Below, one piece after another: positions 15,608 to 22,797 of a stretch of 28,348 bases of DNA; positions within the stretch are counted from its first letter, which is position 1, and the number at the start of each line of letters is the position of its first letter. Where the stretch lies: the NCBI GenBank assembly GCA_002319885.1, contig DCFT01000089.1:1712-30059 (forward strand). The letters run 5' to 3'. The DNA comes from Bacteroidales bacterium UBA1797. Lineage in GTDB: Bacteria; Bacteroidota; Bacteroidia; Bacteroidales; VadinHA17. Below the pieces are notes generated by a model. The model saw only the letters and a program-made list of their open reading frames with translations, had not been told where the DNA came from and did not search any database. The translations under genes were made by a program, and so were the position numbers.

Positions 15608-16171
15608 CTATTTTTTGAAATTAACAATCTCCTCAGCCTTCTTCCTTGGCGTTGCTGCCGATACTGCGTCCACACTTTTATCTATGTTGCCTACCCGCAG
15701 CACTACCACAGCCTTGCACCCTGATGGGATCTGGAAGAGCTCTTTTTTTGAATTTATGTTTGCAGCAGGACTTCCATATATGCGTGCACCAAGACCAAGA
15801 CCATGGGCAGCTATAAACATACTCTCGGCAGCCAGACCACAATCGAAATCAGGGGTGGTTCCTGCTTCTGATTCAATACCCGATACAATAATCAATACAT
15901 TACCGGGAATAGCATCCTTGATAATATCCTTCATGGTAGTCTCGTCTTTTATTACCGTGAACTTCCATGGTTGGTTGTTCCTTGAACTGGGAGCCTTGAT
16001 GCCGCACTTCAGAATTTCATCGAGCTGCTGATCATTTACCGGCTCCGATGTGTATGCCCTTTCAGAATATCCCGAAAGTATCACTGCAGTCACAGGGTTG
16101 TCAGAGACCTGACCATACAATTTTGAAATCGCGAATAAAGCAATAACAAGTAATAATAATTTGATTTTCAT
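15608..16171 (-). CDS. Secreted nitroreductase-family protein
   Basis: The 187-residue protein starts at ATG 16171 (MKIKLLLLVIALFAISKLYG, a clear signal peptide); a TTG nine codons upstream would bury it. The mature part shows nitroreductase-family text: the FMN-phosphate region SERAYTSEPV, then ILKCGIKAPSSRNNQPWKFTVI with RNNQPW, and GLAAESMFIAAHGLGLGARI. The chain is short, the size of compact family members. Nitroreductases reduce nitroaromatics or quinones with NAD(P)H, which is not available outside the cytosol, so the export signal is a puzzle. Flavin loading after Sec export is also not obvious. It stands alone, 123 bases upstream of the debranching-like gene on the same strand. Confidence 0.8.
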   Translation of the reverse strand: MKIKLLLLVIALFAISKLYGQVSDNPVTAVILSGYSERAYTSEPVNDQQLDEILKCGIKAPSSRNNQPWKFTVIKDETTMKDIIKDAIPGNVLIIVSGIESEAGTTPDFDCGLAAESMFIAAHGLGLGARIYGSPAANINSKKELFQIPSGCKAVVVLRVGNIDKSVDAVSAATPRKKAEEIVNFKK

Positions 16172-16255
16172 GTCAATTGGATTAATAAGGTTATACAAGT
16201 ATTAACACCCAAATTAAACAATTTATCTCATATTATCTTAATGAGATTTGGTAAA

Positions 16256-16375
16256 ATGAAAACAACGACCGGCATAATATTTATTTTTCTATCCTTAGCC
16301 TGATTATACTCTCAGGTAGGTTATTGCTTCCGAACGCATAAGGATTTTTTTCGCTATTATAAAATTACCTCTTAA
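16256..16375 (+). pseudogene. Possible signal-peptide relic of a decayed gene
   Basis: From ATG 16256 the frame reads MKTTTGIIFIFLSLA, then a TGA stop, then LYSQVGYC and on to a TAA at 16373-16375. The pattern of basic start, hydrophobic stretch and ending in YSQ is exactly that of local signal peptides, interrupted by one stop codon. No downstream domain remains before the GH31 gene. It could be chance in AT-rich DNA, but the YSQ end is suggestive. Confidence 0.3.
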
Positions 16376-16448
16376 ACTTACTATTAAATAATTTGTTTTA
16401 TTACTGCCTTTGAATTCATAAGATCTTTGATTAAAAACAAAAAGAATC

Positions 16449-18854
16449 ATGAAATACAGAAAAGCTATCTATCCTCTTCTTTTTCTGTTTCTTCCTTTAA
16501 AAAGCATTGCACAAGATAATCTGATAAGCCACCAGATAGGTGCAGTGAAAGAGGTTCGAAAAATTGATCACGTAATACATTTTGCGACTGCCGACAATCA
16601 GGATGTTCAAATAAGCGTCCTTGCCCCTGCTATTGTAAGAGTAAGGATAGCTGCCCCTGATATGCTGGTTAGTCCATCCTATGCTGTTGTTCAGAAAGGA
16701 GTAATGGATTTTAATAAAATGATTACCGGGGAAAAGGAAATAACACTCCTCACCGATTCCCTGAAAGTTGTAGTGCAGAAGAACCCGATGCGTATAGATT
16801 TTTTTAATGCAAGGGGAGAATGGCTTGACGGGGATGCACCTTCCCTCGGCGTTTCCCGGCAAGGAGAGGAAATAACAAGCTTCCGAAAACTGACCAGTGA
16901 TGAAAAATTTATTGGTCTTGGAGAGAAGACAGGACCACTGAATCGCCGTGAGCAATCTTATGTAAACTGGAATACTGATGACGCTGGTTATGGGCTGAAG
17001 GCTGATCCGCTTTATTCAACCCTGCCCTATTTTATTGGTATTCATTCGAACAGCGTTTTCGGTATTTATTTTGATAACAGTTATAAATCATTTTTCAATT
17101 TTGGAGGTTCAACGGATGGTACTATGTATTTTTTTGGTGCTGAAGAAGGTGCTATGAATTATTATTTTTTCGGAGCTTCTTCGGTTGCAGGCCAGATAAG
17201 GGATTATACCTGGCTTACCGGAAGAATGGAAATGCCTCCGTTATGGAGCCTTGGATATCAACAATGCCGGTACAGTTATATGAGCCAGCAGCAATTACTT
17301 GGTGTCGCCAGTAAAATGAGGCAGGACAGCATACCCTGTGATGTCATCTATTGTGATATAGATTATATGAACGGTTACAGAATATTTACCTGGAATCCTG
17401 ATACTTACCCTAATCCAATAGCTCTAACCGATTCATTGAAAACAATGGGTATGCACCTTGTAACAATCGTAGATCCAGGGATTAAGATTGATTCAAATGG
17501 CTATCTGCCTTATATTTCCGGTTTGAAAAACCACTTTTTCGTACACTACCCTGATGGGAGACCTTATACCGGAAGTGTATGGGCCGGAAGAAGTCATTTC
17601 CCCGATTTTACGATAGACACTGTCAGAAAATGGTGGGGTGGTAATTTCAAGGTTCTTACCGATAACGGGGTAACGGGTTTTTGGAATGACATGAATGAAC
17701 CTGCAGCATGGGGACAGGATATTCCGCCTCTGGTTGAATTCGGAAAGGGGGGAAATACAATTACACTGAAGGAAGCTCGTAACATCTATGGAATGCAAAT
17801 GGCGCGAGCAACATTTGAAGGCACAAAGACCTTGCTGAATGGTTACCGTCCATTTGTGCTGACTCGCGCCGCATACTCAGGTATTCAACGATATTCAGCT
17901 ATGTGGACGGGTGATAATAACTCTACGGATGATCATATGCTGCTTGCCTACAGGATGATTAACAGCATGGGGCTAACAGGAGTTGCCTTTGATGGTGTGG
18001 ATATCGGAGGTTTCACTGGAAATCCTACTCCCGAACTGATGGTGCGATGGATGTCGCTGGGTGTTTACACACCCTTGTTCCGCAGTCATACAGCAAAAGG
18101 AAACACCTCACATGAACCCTGGGCATGGGGTGAGGGTAACGAGAAACTGATACGACACTCCATTCAGTTACGTTACCGTTTGTTGCCTTATTTATATTCC
18201 TCGTTTTATGAAACCTCAAGAACCGGCATTCCCATTAACCGGACCTTAGCGATAGATTACACGCATGATAATGAAGTATATAATACCAGCTTTGAAAACG
18301 AATTTTTATTTGGACCCTCCATGCTTGTAGCTCCGGTTGCCAGCACTGATAAAGCTGAACAGGTTTATCTGCCATCTGGTACCTGGTACCGTTTCAGCAA
18401 TGATGAAAAAATTGAAGGTAACAAGGTAATATGGGCAGGATCACCCTTAAACGATCTGCCTGTATTTATAAAAGCCGGTGCAATAATTCCAATGCAAAAT
18501 GTAATACGCAGCACTGTTGACAAAGGTGATGGTGTTATGAATCTGAATATCTGGTACGGCGATATGCCCAGCAGTTTCAACTATTATGAAGACGATGGAA
18601 TAACTTACCAGTACAGGCTGGGCAAATATTATAATAGGGTGATAAATTTTATCCCTCAGGATCATGAAATTACATTAAATAGTGTGCAGGGCGATTATGG
18701 TACCAGATTCCATTCCGTTGAATTGATTTTACATGGATTCCCGGCAGGTTCAAAATATACAGTAAACGGTCATCCTGAAAAAAGCTTTGGCAACGGGTCT
18801 GTACAAACAATCACCTTTCGCAATGAGAATGGAGAGATTTCTGTACGATGGTGA
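16449..18854 (+). CDS. Secreted glycoside hydrolase family 31 (alpha-glucosidase type)
   Basis: The 801-residue protein has a signal peptide (MKYRKAIYPLLFLFLPLKSI, cleavage near AQ22). The N-terminal beta-sandwich (about 25-235) precedes the TIM barrel. Barrel marks include MPPLWSLGYQQCRYSY, IPCDVIYCDIDYMNGYRIFTW, the nucleophile Asp414 in GFWNDMNEP, and the acid/base Asp489 in MWTGDNNSTDDHM, followed by GVDIGGF and WMSLGVYTPLFRSH. A C-terminal beta region with NYYEDDGITYQYR follows, and all parts are complete. GH31 enzymes retain configuration and release alpha-linked glucose (or xylose in some subgroups); alpha-glucoside is the first guess. It is probably periplasmic. It is divergent from the nitroreductase gene with a 277-base spacer. 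Confidence 0.93.
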   Translation: MKYRKAIYPLLFLFLPLKSIAQDNLISHQIGAVKEVRKIDHVIHFATADNQDVQISVLAPAIVRVRIAAPDMLVSPSYAVVQKGVMDFNKMITGEKEITLLTDSLKVVVQKNPMRIDFFNARGEWLDGDAPSLGVSRQGEEITSFRKLTSDEKFIGLGEKTGPLNRREQSYVNWNTDDAGYGLKADPLYSTLPYFIGIHSNSVFGIYFDNSYKSFFNFGGSTDGTMYFFGAEEGAMNYYFFGASSVAGQIRDYTWLTGRMEMPPLWSLGYQQCRYSYMSQQQLLGVASKMRQDSIPCDVIYCDIDYMNGYRIFTWNPDTYPNPIALTDSLKTMGMHLVTIVDPGIKIDSNGYLPYISGLKNHFFVHYPDGRPYTGSVWAGRSHFPDFTIDTVRKWWGGNFKVLTDNGVTGFWNDMNEPAAWGQDIPPLVEFGKGGNTITLKEARNIYGMQMARATFEGTKTLLNGYRPFVLTRAAYSGIQRYSAMWTGDNNSTDDHMLLAYRMINSMGLTGVAFDGVDIGGFTGNPTPELMVRWMSLGVYTPLFRSHTAKGNTSHEPWAWGEGNEKLIRHSIQLRYRLLPYLYSSFYETSRTGIPINRTLAIDYTHDNEVYNTSFENEFLFGPSMLVAPVASTDKAEQVYLPSGTWYRFSNDEKIEGNKVIWAGSPLNDLPVFIKAGAIIPMQNVIRSTVDKGDGVMNLNIWYGDMPSSFNYYEDDGITYQYRLGKYYNRVINFIPQDHEITLNSVQGDYGTRFHSVELILHGFPAGSKYTVNGHPEKSFGNGSVQTITFRNENGEISVRW

Positions 18855-19074
18855 TTTTTTACAATTCAATGGCATTTATCTCAGAATATAAGCCCGGTTA
18901 ACCACCCTCATACCACATAACGAAGAAATTTCCAGGTTCTTTTCTCTTTATTCTGGAACAAGACAATTCAATCGCACGTTCACGGACATAAAGACTTTGT
19001 CTGGAATGAAAGTTTGATCTATTCTTTCAATAGTAGTTATGTTAAAAAATGAATATCAGTAATCATGCTTAACC
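18855..19074. other. Spacer after GH31 with a weak esterase-like tail
   Basis: No gene is called. A plus-strand frame ending at a TGA at 19050-19052 reads HVHGHKDFVWNESLIYSF, which resembles the His-containing C-terminal end of CE1-type esterases, but the frame closes within about 45 codons upstream and no other part of the fold is seen. It may be a relic or chance. Confidence 0.3.
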
Positions 19075-19249
19075 CTCTTTCCCGCGAAGCTGTTGAAAAA
19101 GTCTTTCGTGAATCTTCGTGACGACCTTTATGTCCCTTCGTGAGAAAGACTACAACATTAACCACAAAGGATCACACTGTTATGCACAAAGTACCACAAA
19201 GGAGAAAAATAAGCGAAACATACTTTTTCAACAGCCTCCCGGGAAGGAG
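19075..19249. mobile_element. MITE-like element with 28-bp terminal inverted repeats
   Basis: The arm 19075-19102 is an inverted copy of 19222-19249 with three mismatches; the inner 14 bases (GCTGTTGAAAAAGT and its complement) are perfect. The 119 bases between carry CTTCGTG-type words on one side and CCACAAAGG/GCACAAAG words on the other, that is, further imperfect inverted symmetry. No coding capacity is seen and no target-site duplication is clear. Elements with CTTTGTGG-type words occur in intergenic DNA of many bacteria by my recollection. It lies 51 bases upstream of the truncated AraC gene. Confidence 0.55.
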
Positions 19250-19300
19250 ATCATAATTATAAAACACGTGATTTTATTTGAAATTTGTAATTTTGCATTC

Positions 19301-19645
19301 ATGGATAAGATTGAAACCAAAGAAGACTTTTATAAAAGGAAATTTGATTGGATGCCCGATAATCTTAAAGACGAAATCGGTCATTTTAATGTCTTCAGTC
19401 TTGAGCTTTTTGTTGGGGACAAGGCTCAACCTGTACCTTATAAACAGCGCGATTTTTATAAAATAATGCTTGTAAAAGGGAACAGTCAGGTGCATTATGC
19501 CGATAAAGTGGTTGAAGTTAAAAAGCAGGCAATATCCTTTTCCAATCCTCTCATACCTTACAAATGGGAGCAACTTGATAATATCCGGAGTGGTTTCTTC
19601 TGCATTTTCAATCAGCATTTTTTTCATCAATTCAGAAATGTTTGA
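19301..19645 (+). pseudogene. Truncated AraC-family regulator (sensor domain only)
   Basis: From ATG 19301 (MDKIETKEDFYKRKFDWMPD) the 114 residues match the N-terminal cupin-type ligand-binding half of AraC regulators common in Bacteroidota (ELFVGDKAQPVPYKQRDFYK, then LIPYKWEQLDNIRSGFFCIF). The text breaks off after FNQHFFHQFRNV with TGA at 19643-19645. The remaining half of the sensor and the two helix-turn-helix motifs are absent in all frames before the aldo/keto reductase starts at 19718. It cannot bind DNA as AraC does; most likely it is a remnant of a regulator that once controlled the reductase gene, although a free sensor-domain protein is conceivable. A plus-strand frame extends upstream to 19118, but it only translates the inverted-repeat element. 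Confidence 0.75.
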
Positions 19646-19717
19646 GTTCATGCAAGAAGATTTTCCTTTGCTTGCGGCATATATATTTCTACAAAAAAAA
19701 TATAAATACACTGAATT

Positions 19718-20710
19718 ATGGATACTAAAATTCAAAAACGCAAACTTGGAAAAAGCAACCTTGAAGTCTCCTCACTGGGGCTTGGTTGTATGGGAATGAG
19801 CTTTGGCTATGGAACTATTGCTGATAAGAATGAAATGATAGCACTCATTCATAAAGCAGTCGAAAGCGGAGTAACTTTTTTTGATACTGCTGAAGTCTAC
19901 GGACCATTTATAAATGAAGAACTTGTTGGAGAAGCTCTTGCTCCATTTCGGGGGAAAGTGGTGATTGCCACAAAATTTGGCTTCGATACAACCGGTGCTT
20001 CAGCACTTGATAGTCGTCCAAAGCATATTAAACAGGTTGCAGAAGCTTCGCTGAAAAGGTTAAAGGTAGAAGTTATCGATTTGTTCTACCAGCACCGTGT
20101 TGATCCTAATGTACCTATAGAAGATGTTGCCGGAGCCGTAAAAGACCTTATTAAAGAAGGAAAAGTAAAACACTTCGGTCTTTCCGAAGCCGGAGTACAA
20201 AATATTCGTCGCGCACATGCAGAACAACCTGTTACTGCTTTGCAAAGCGAATATTCGTTGTGGTGGCGTGAACCGGAAGAAGAAATATTACCAACTCTCG
20301 AAGAACTCGGAATTGGATTTGTGCCATTCAGTCCGCTTGGCAAGGGTTTCCTGACAGGAAAAATGGACAAGAACACAACCTTCGACAGTAAAGATTTCCG
20401 CAGCACTGTTCCCCGTTTATCACCTGATAACCTTAAAGCAAATCAGGCATTTGTAGATTTGCTGGTACTGGTTGCAAAACGGAAAAATGCTACACCTGCA
20501 CAGATTGCACTCGCGTGGTTGCTTGCACAAAAACCATGGATTGTTCCAATTCCCGGTACTACAAAGTTGCATCGCTTAATAGAAAATCTCGGAGCAACAT
20601 CAGTAGAACTCACAACTGAGGAACTTCAGGAAATAAATACCTCATCATCAAAAATCAAGGTTCAGGGTGACAGATATTCAGGTGGCAGCGCGAAACTGAT
20701 AAATCGCTAG
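19718..20710 (+). CDS. Aldo/keto reductase
   Basis: The 330-residue TIM-barrel oxidoreductase carries the full catalytic tetrad: Asp56 (TFFDTAEVYG), Tyr61, Lys86 (IATKFGF) and His126 (DLFYQHRVDP). The C-terminal cofactor segment PIPGTTKLHRLIENLGA matches NADP(H)-binding text of the YajO/AKR11-13-like group. It reduces aldehydes or ketones of sugars or other metabolites in the cytosol with NADPH; the true substrate is not visible. It follows the AraC remnant by 72 bases on the same strand, a pairing often seen in this phylum when the regulator is intact. It ends 91 bases before the convergent GH43 gene end. Confidence 0.93.
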   Translation: MDTKIQKRKLGKSNLEVSSLGLGCMGMSFGYGTIADKNEMIALIHKAVESGVTFFDTAEVYGPFINEELVGEALAPFRGKVVIATKFGFDTTGASALDSRPKHIKQVAEASLKRLKVEVIDLFYQHRVDPNVPIEDVAGAVKDLIKEGKVKHFGLSEAGVQNIRRAHAEQPVTALQSEYSLWWREPEEEILPTLEELGIGFVPFSPLGKGFLTGKMDKNTTFDSKDFRSTVPRLSPDNLKANQAFVDLLVLVAKRKNATPAQIALAWLLAQKPWIVPIPGTTKLHRLIENLGATSVELTTEELQEINTSSSKIKVQGDRYSGGSAKLINR

Positions 20711-20801
20711 ACATCAAAATAATATAAATCGGGAGATTCCTTACTCCTTCTCAATGCAGATGCAATTTCAATAAAGCAAAAGAATTTCTCTTAAGAGCTT
20801 G

Positions 20802-22508
20802 TTATTGTGCTATTTCATTGGTCCCTTTTGTAATCCCCGATTCATTGAAGGCATCAACACTAAAATAATACCTGATCCCTTTATTCAATCCTGTTAGCCG
20901 TACAGAATCAGCATCATAAACCATTACAGATGTGTAGAGCTTATGAATATCTGTACCGTAGTTCACAACATAGCCAGTTGCAGAAGGGTCATTTTCCCAT
21001 TTTACAATTGCCCTTCTTTCATCAGATACACTACGTTCAACTTTTAATCCGTTCACTTCATTGGGCTTCATGCCGGTTTTCTTTCCAAAAATTCTCAGGT
21101 CATAAATTGAAAAAGTACCATCAGGAACTTTAACATTCTCCACCTTAATATATCTGGCCTTAACAGGCTTATCCAGTTCGATATAGTCATGACAGGCATC
21201 TTTGGTATTTTTGCTTTTATCAACAATTACCTTCCAGACCTTGTGGTCATCTGAAGCTAAAATACGGTAACAGTACTGAAGATTTTTACTGTCAGGCTTA
21301 AGCGTAGCATTATTATCGGCAAAATTTACCTGAATAGCCCTAACCGTCACATTATGATCTAATTCCACACTCAGCCATTCACCCGGATCACCTGTACCTG
21401 CTGACCACCATGTTCTTATATCTTCATCAAAAGCATTTTTTACAGGGTATTTCTCCAGTGATGAGGAAGCTGTGGCTTTCTTCTTATATGACAAAAGCAT
21501 CCATCCTCTGAAAAGGCTTTCTCTGTCGAAATTGATTTTATGGTCAGGCATAATAGCCGGGTAATCTCCAAATGCAGTAAATGTCCGTAACACCCCGTCA
21601 TTGTCGAAACAGGCAGGGAACAATCCAAGGCGACGTTCAAACATATGACGTATGCTGATGGTCATACTTGAAACATGCCAGTAGTTCCCATATTTATCTT
21701 TAAAGGTTCCACTGTGACCGGCACCTGAAATAAAACCACCCGGCTTGTAAGAAAAAGGGCTGTAAGTTTCATATTTAAAAGGTCCGGTAGGCGAATCTGA
21801 AGTATATACCCCATCAGCATAAGTTTTAAATTCTGTACCAGGTGATGCATACTGGAGATAATATTTACCATTATACTTTGTCATCCAGGAACCTTCATTG
21901 TAACCATTCTTTGCTTTTTCATTGAATTCACCAGGGTTTTCCCATCCATGATCTTCAGAGTTATGAGTAATCACTACTGCAGGTTCAGCTATTGGCTGCA
22001 TTTTTTTATTAAGCTGCACCACCCTTATCGGATCCTTATCCGAACAGCCCCAGTATAAGTATACCTTTCCATCATCATCCCTGAAAAAATGCGGATCCCA
22101 AACCGGGAAAGGCAAAGTTTGATCCATTGGTTTCCAGTTGTCTTCAAATGGATTTGTAGTATAGTAAATACTTTTCTTAACCGCTGCTGAACCCATATAA
22201 TATGTAGTGTCATTAATGGTTATTACATCGGGAGCATAATCCTCGATTGGAAGGCTTTTGACAGGAATAAACTTCCAATCCAGCATATCATCCGAATACC
22301 AGTATCCCCCGCTATGCGATGCATAAAGAAAGTATTTCCCCTTATATATCGTAATCACTGGATCCGCCGCCTCCCGGTAAGAACCTTGATTTGATGGTTG
22401 GAATCGGTAATTAAGATTCATTGGATTACAGAATGTCTTTTCGCTATTCAGGAGAGATGAGTGATTCAACAGGAAAATCAGGCTCATTATTATAATATTT
22501 TGTACCAT
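20802..22508 (-). CDS. Secreted GH43 family enzyme with F5/8C and fibronectin-III domains
   Basis: The 568-residue protein has a hydrophobic N-terminus (IIIMSLIFLLNHSSLL), probably a signal peptide with a weak basic region. The five-bladed propeller (about 25-330) shows the three GH43 acids: Asp49 (REAADPVI), Asp138 (FPVWDPHFF) and Glu205 (YNEGSWMT). Residues about 340-475 form a discoidin/F5-8C (CBM32-like) domain (ATASSSLEKYPVKNAFDED to FSIYDLRIFGK), and 485-568 a fibronectin-III domain (VKWENDPSATGYVVNYG). GH43 enzymes remove arabinofuranose, xylose or galactose from hemicellulose and pectin side chains; the substrate cannot be fixed. It is divergent from the GH78 gene with a 289-base spacer that holds likely promoters for both. 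Confidence 0.92.
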   Translation of the reverse strand: MVQNIIIMSLIFLLNHSSLLNSEKTFCNPMNLNYRFQPSNQGSYREAADPVITIYKGKYFLYASHSGGYWYSDDMLDWKFIPVKSLPIEDYAPDVITINDTTYYMGSAAVKKSIYYTTNPFEDNWKPMDQTLPFPVWDPHFFRDDDGKVYLYWGCSDKDPIRVVQLNKKMQPIAEPAVVITHNSEDHGWENPGEFNEKAKNGYNEGSWMTKYNGKYYLQYASPGTEFKTYADGVYTSDSPTGPFKYETYSPFSYKPGGFISGAGHSGTFKDKYGNYWHVSSMTISIRHMFERRLGLFPACFDNDGVLRTFTAFGDYPAIMPDHKINFDRESLFRGWMLLSYKKKATASSSLEKYPVKNAFDEDIRTWWSAGTGDPGEWLSVELDHNVTVRAIQVNFADNNATLKPDSKNLQYCYRILASDDHKVWKVIVDKSKNTKDACHDYIELDKPVKARYIKVENVKVPDGTFSIYDLRIFGKKTGMKPNEVNGLKVERSVSDERRAIVKWENDPSATGYVVNYGTDIHKLYTSVMVYDADSVRLTGLNKGIRYYFSVDAFNESGITKGTNEIAQ

Positions 22509-22551
22509 TGGATGTTTTGTAAAAATTTTATTTGTTTAACATGTTTCTTAA

Positions 22552-22559
22552 CAAAGGTA
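22552..22559 (-). promoter_or_regulatory. Candidate -7 promoter element of the GH43 gene
   Basis: On the minus strand this reads TACCTTTG, an exact match to TAnnTTTG, about 44 bases upstream of the start codon. No convincing -33 TTTG lies at the expected spacing. Its position fits a short leader. Confidence 0.35.
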
Positions 22560-22662
22560 ATAACAAACAGAATTATAATTGATTTTCAAAACTATTTTCT
22601 AAGTATAGCCATCTGATACTGACCTTTGATAAACTGAAAAAATAAAAATGAATTTAAAAAGC

Positions 22663-22670
22663 TAAATTTG
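22663..22670 (+). promoter_or_regulatory. Candidate -7 promoter element of the GH78 gene
   Basis: TAAATTTG matches TAnnTTTG exactly and lies about 128 bases before the GH78 start, which would leave a leader of about 120 bases. No -33 element is seen at the right distance, so support is weak. Confidence 0.3.
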
Positions 22671-22797
22671 TATAATAAAATTTCTATCGGGGAAGCTATT
22701 TTTAAATCTTAATCAACTTATTATCAGTTCTTTCCGCTGGAAAATGTCAGATTAATAGTTTTAAATATTCTTTCTAATAACCAAAAAAATATAAAAG

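Noticed and set aside
18956..19052. Esterase-like tail text after the GH31 gene
   Set aside because: Only one short motif-like stretch (HGHKDFVWNESL) is seen without any other part of the fold; I list it only in the spacer description.
19118..19300. Upstream extension of the AraC frame by 61 codons
   Set aside because: The extension translates the inverted-repeat element and shows no protein-like pattern; the family start MDKIETKEDFY at 19301 is clear.
22571..22580. AATTATAATT palindrome between the divergent GH43 and GH78 genes
   Set aside because: It is ten bases in very AT-rich DNA and expected by chance; no second copy was seen before the other carbohydrate genes.
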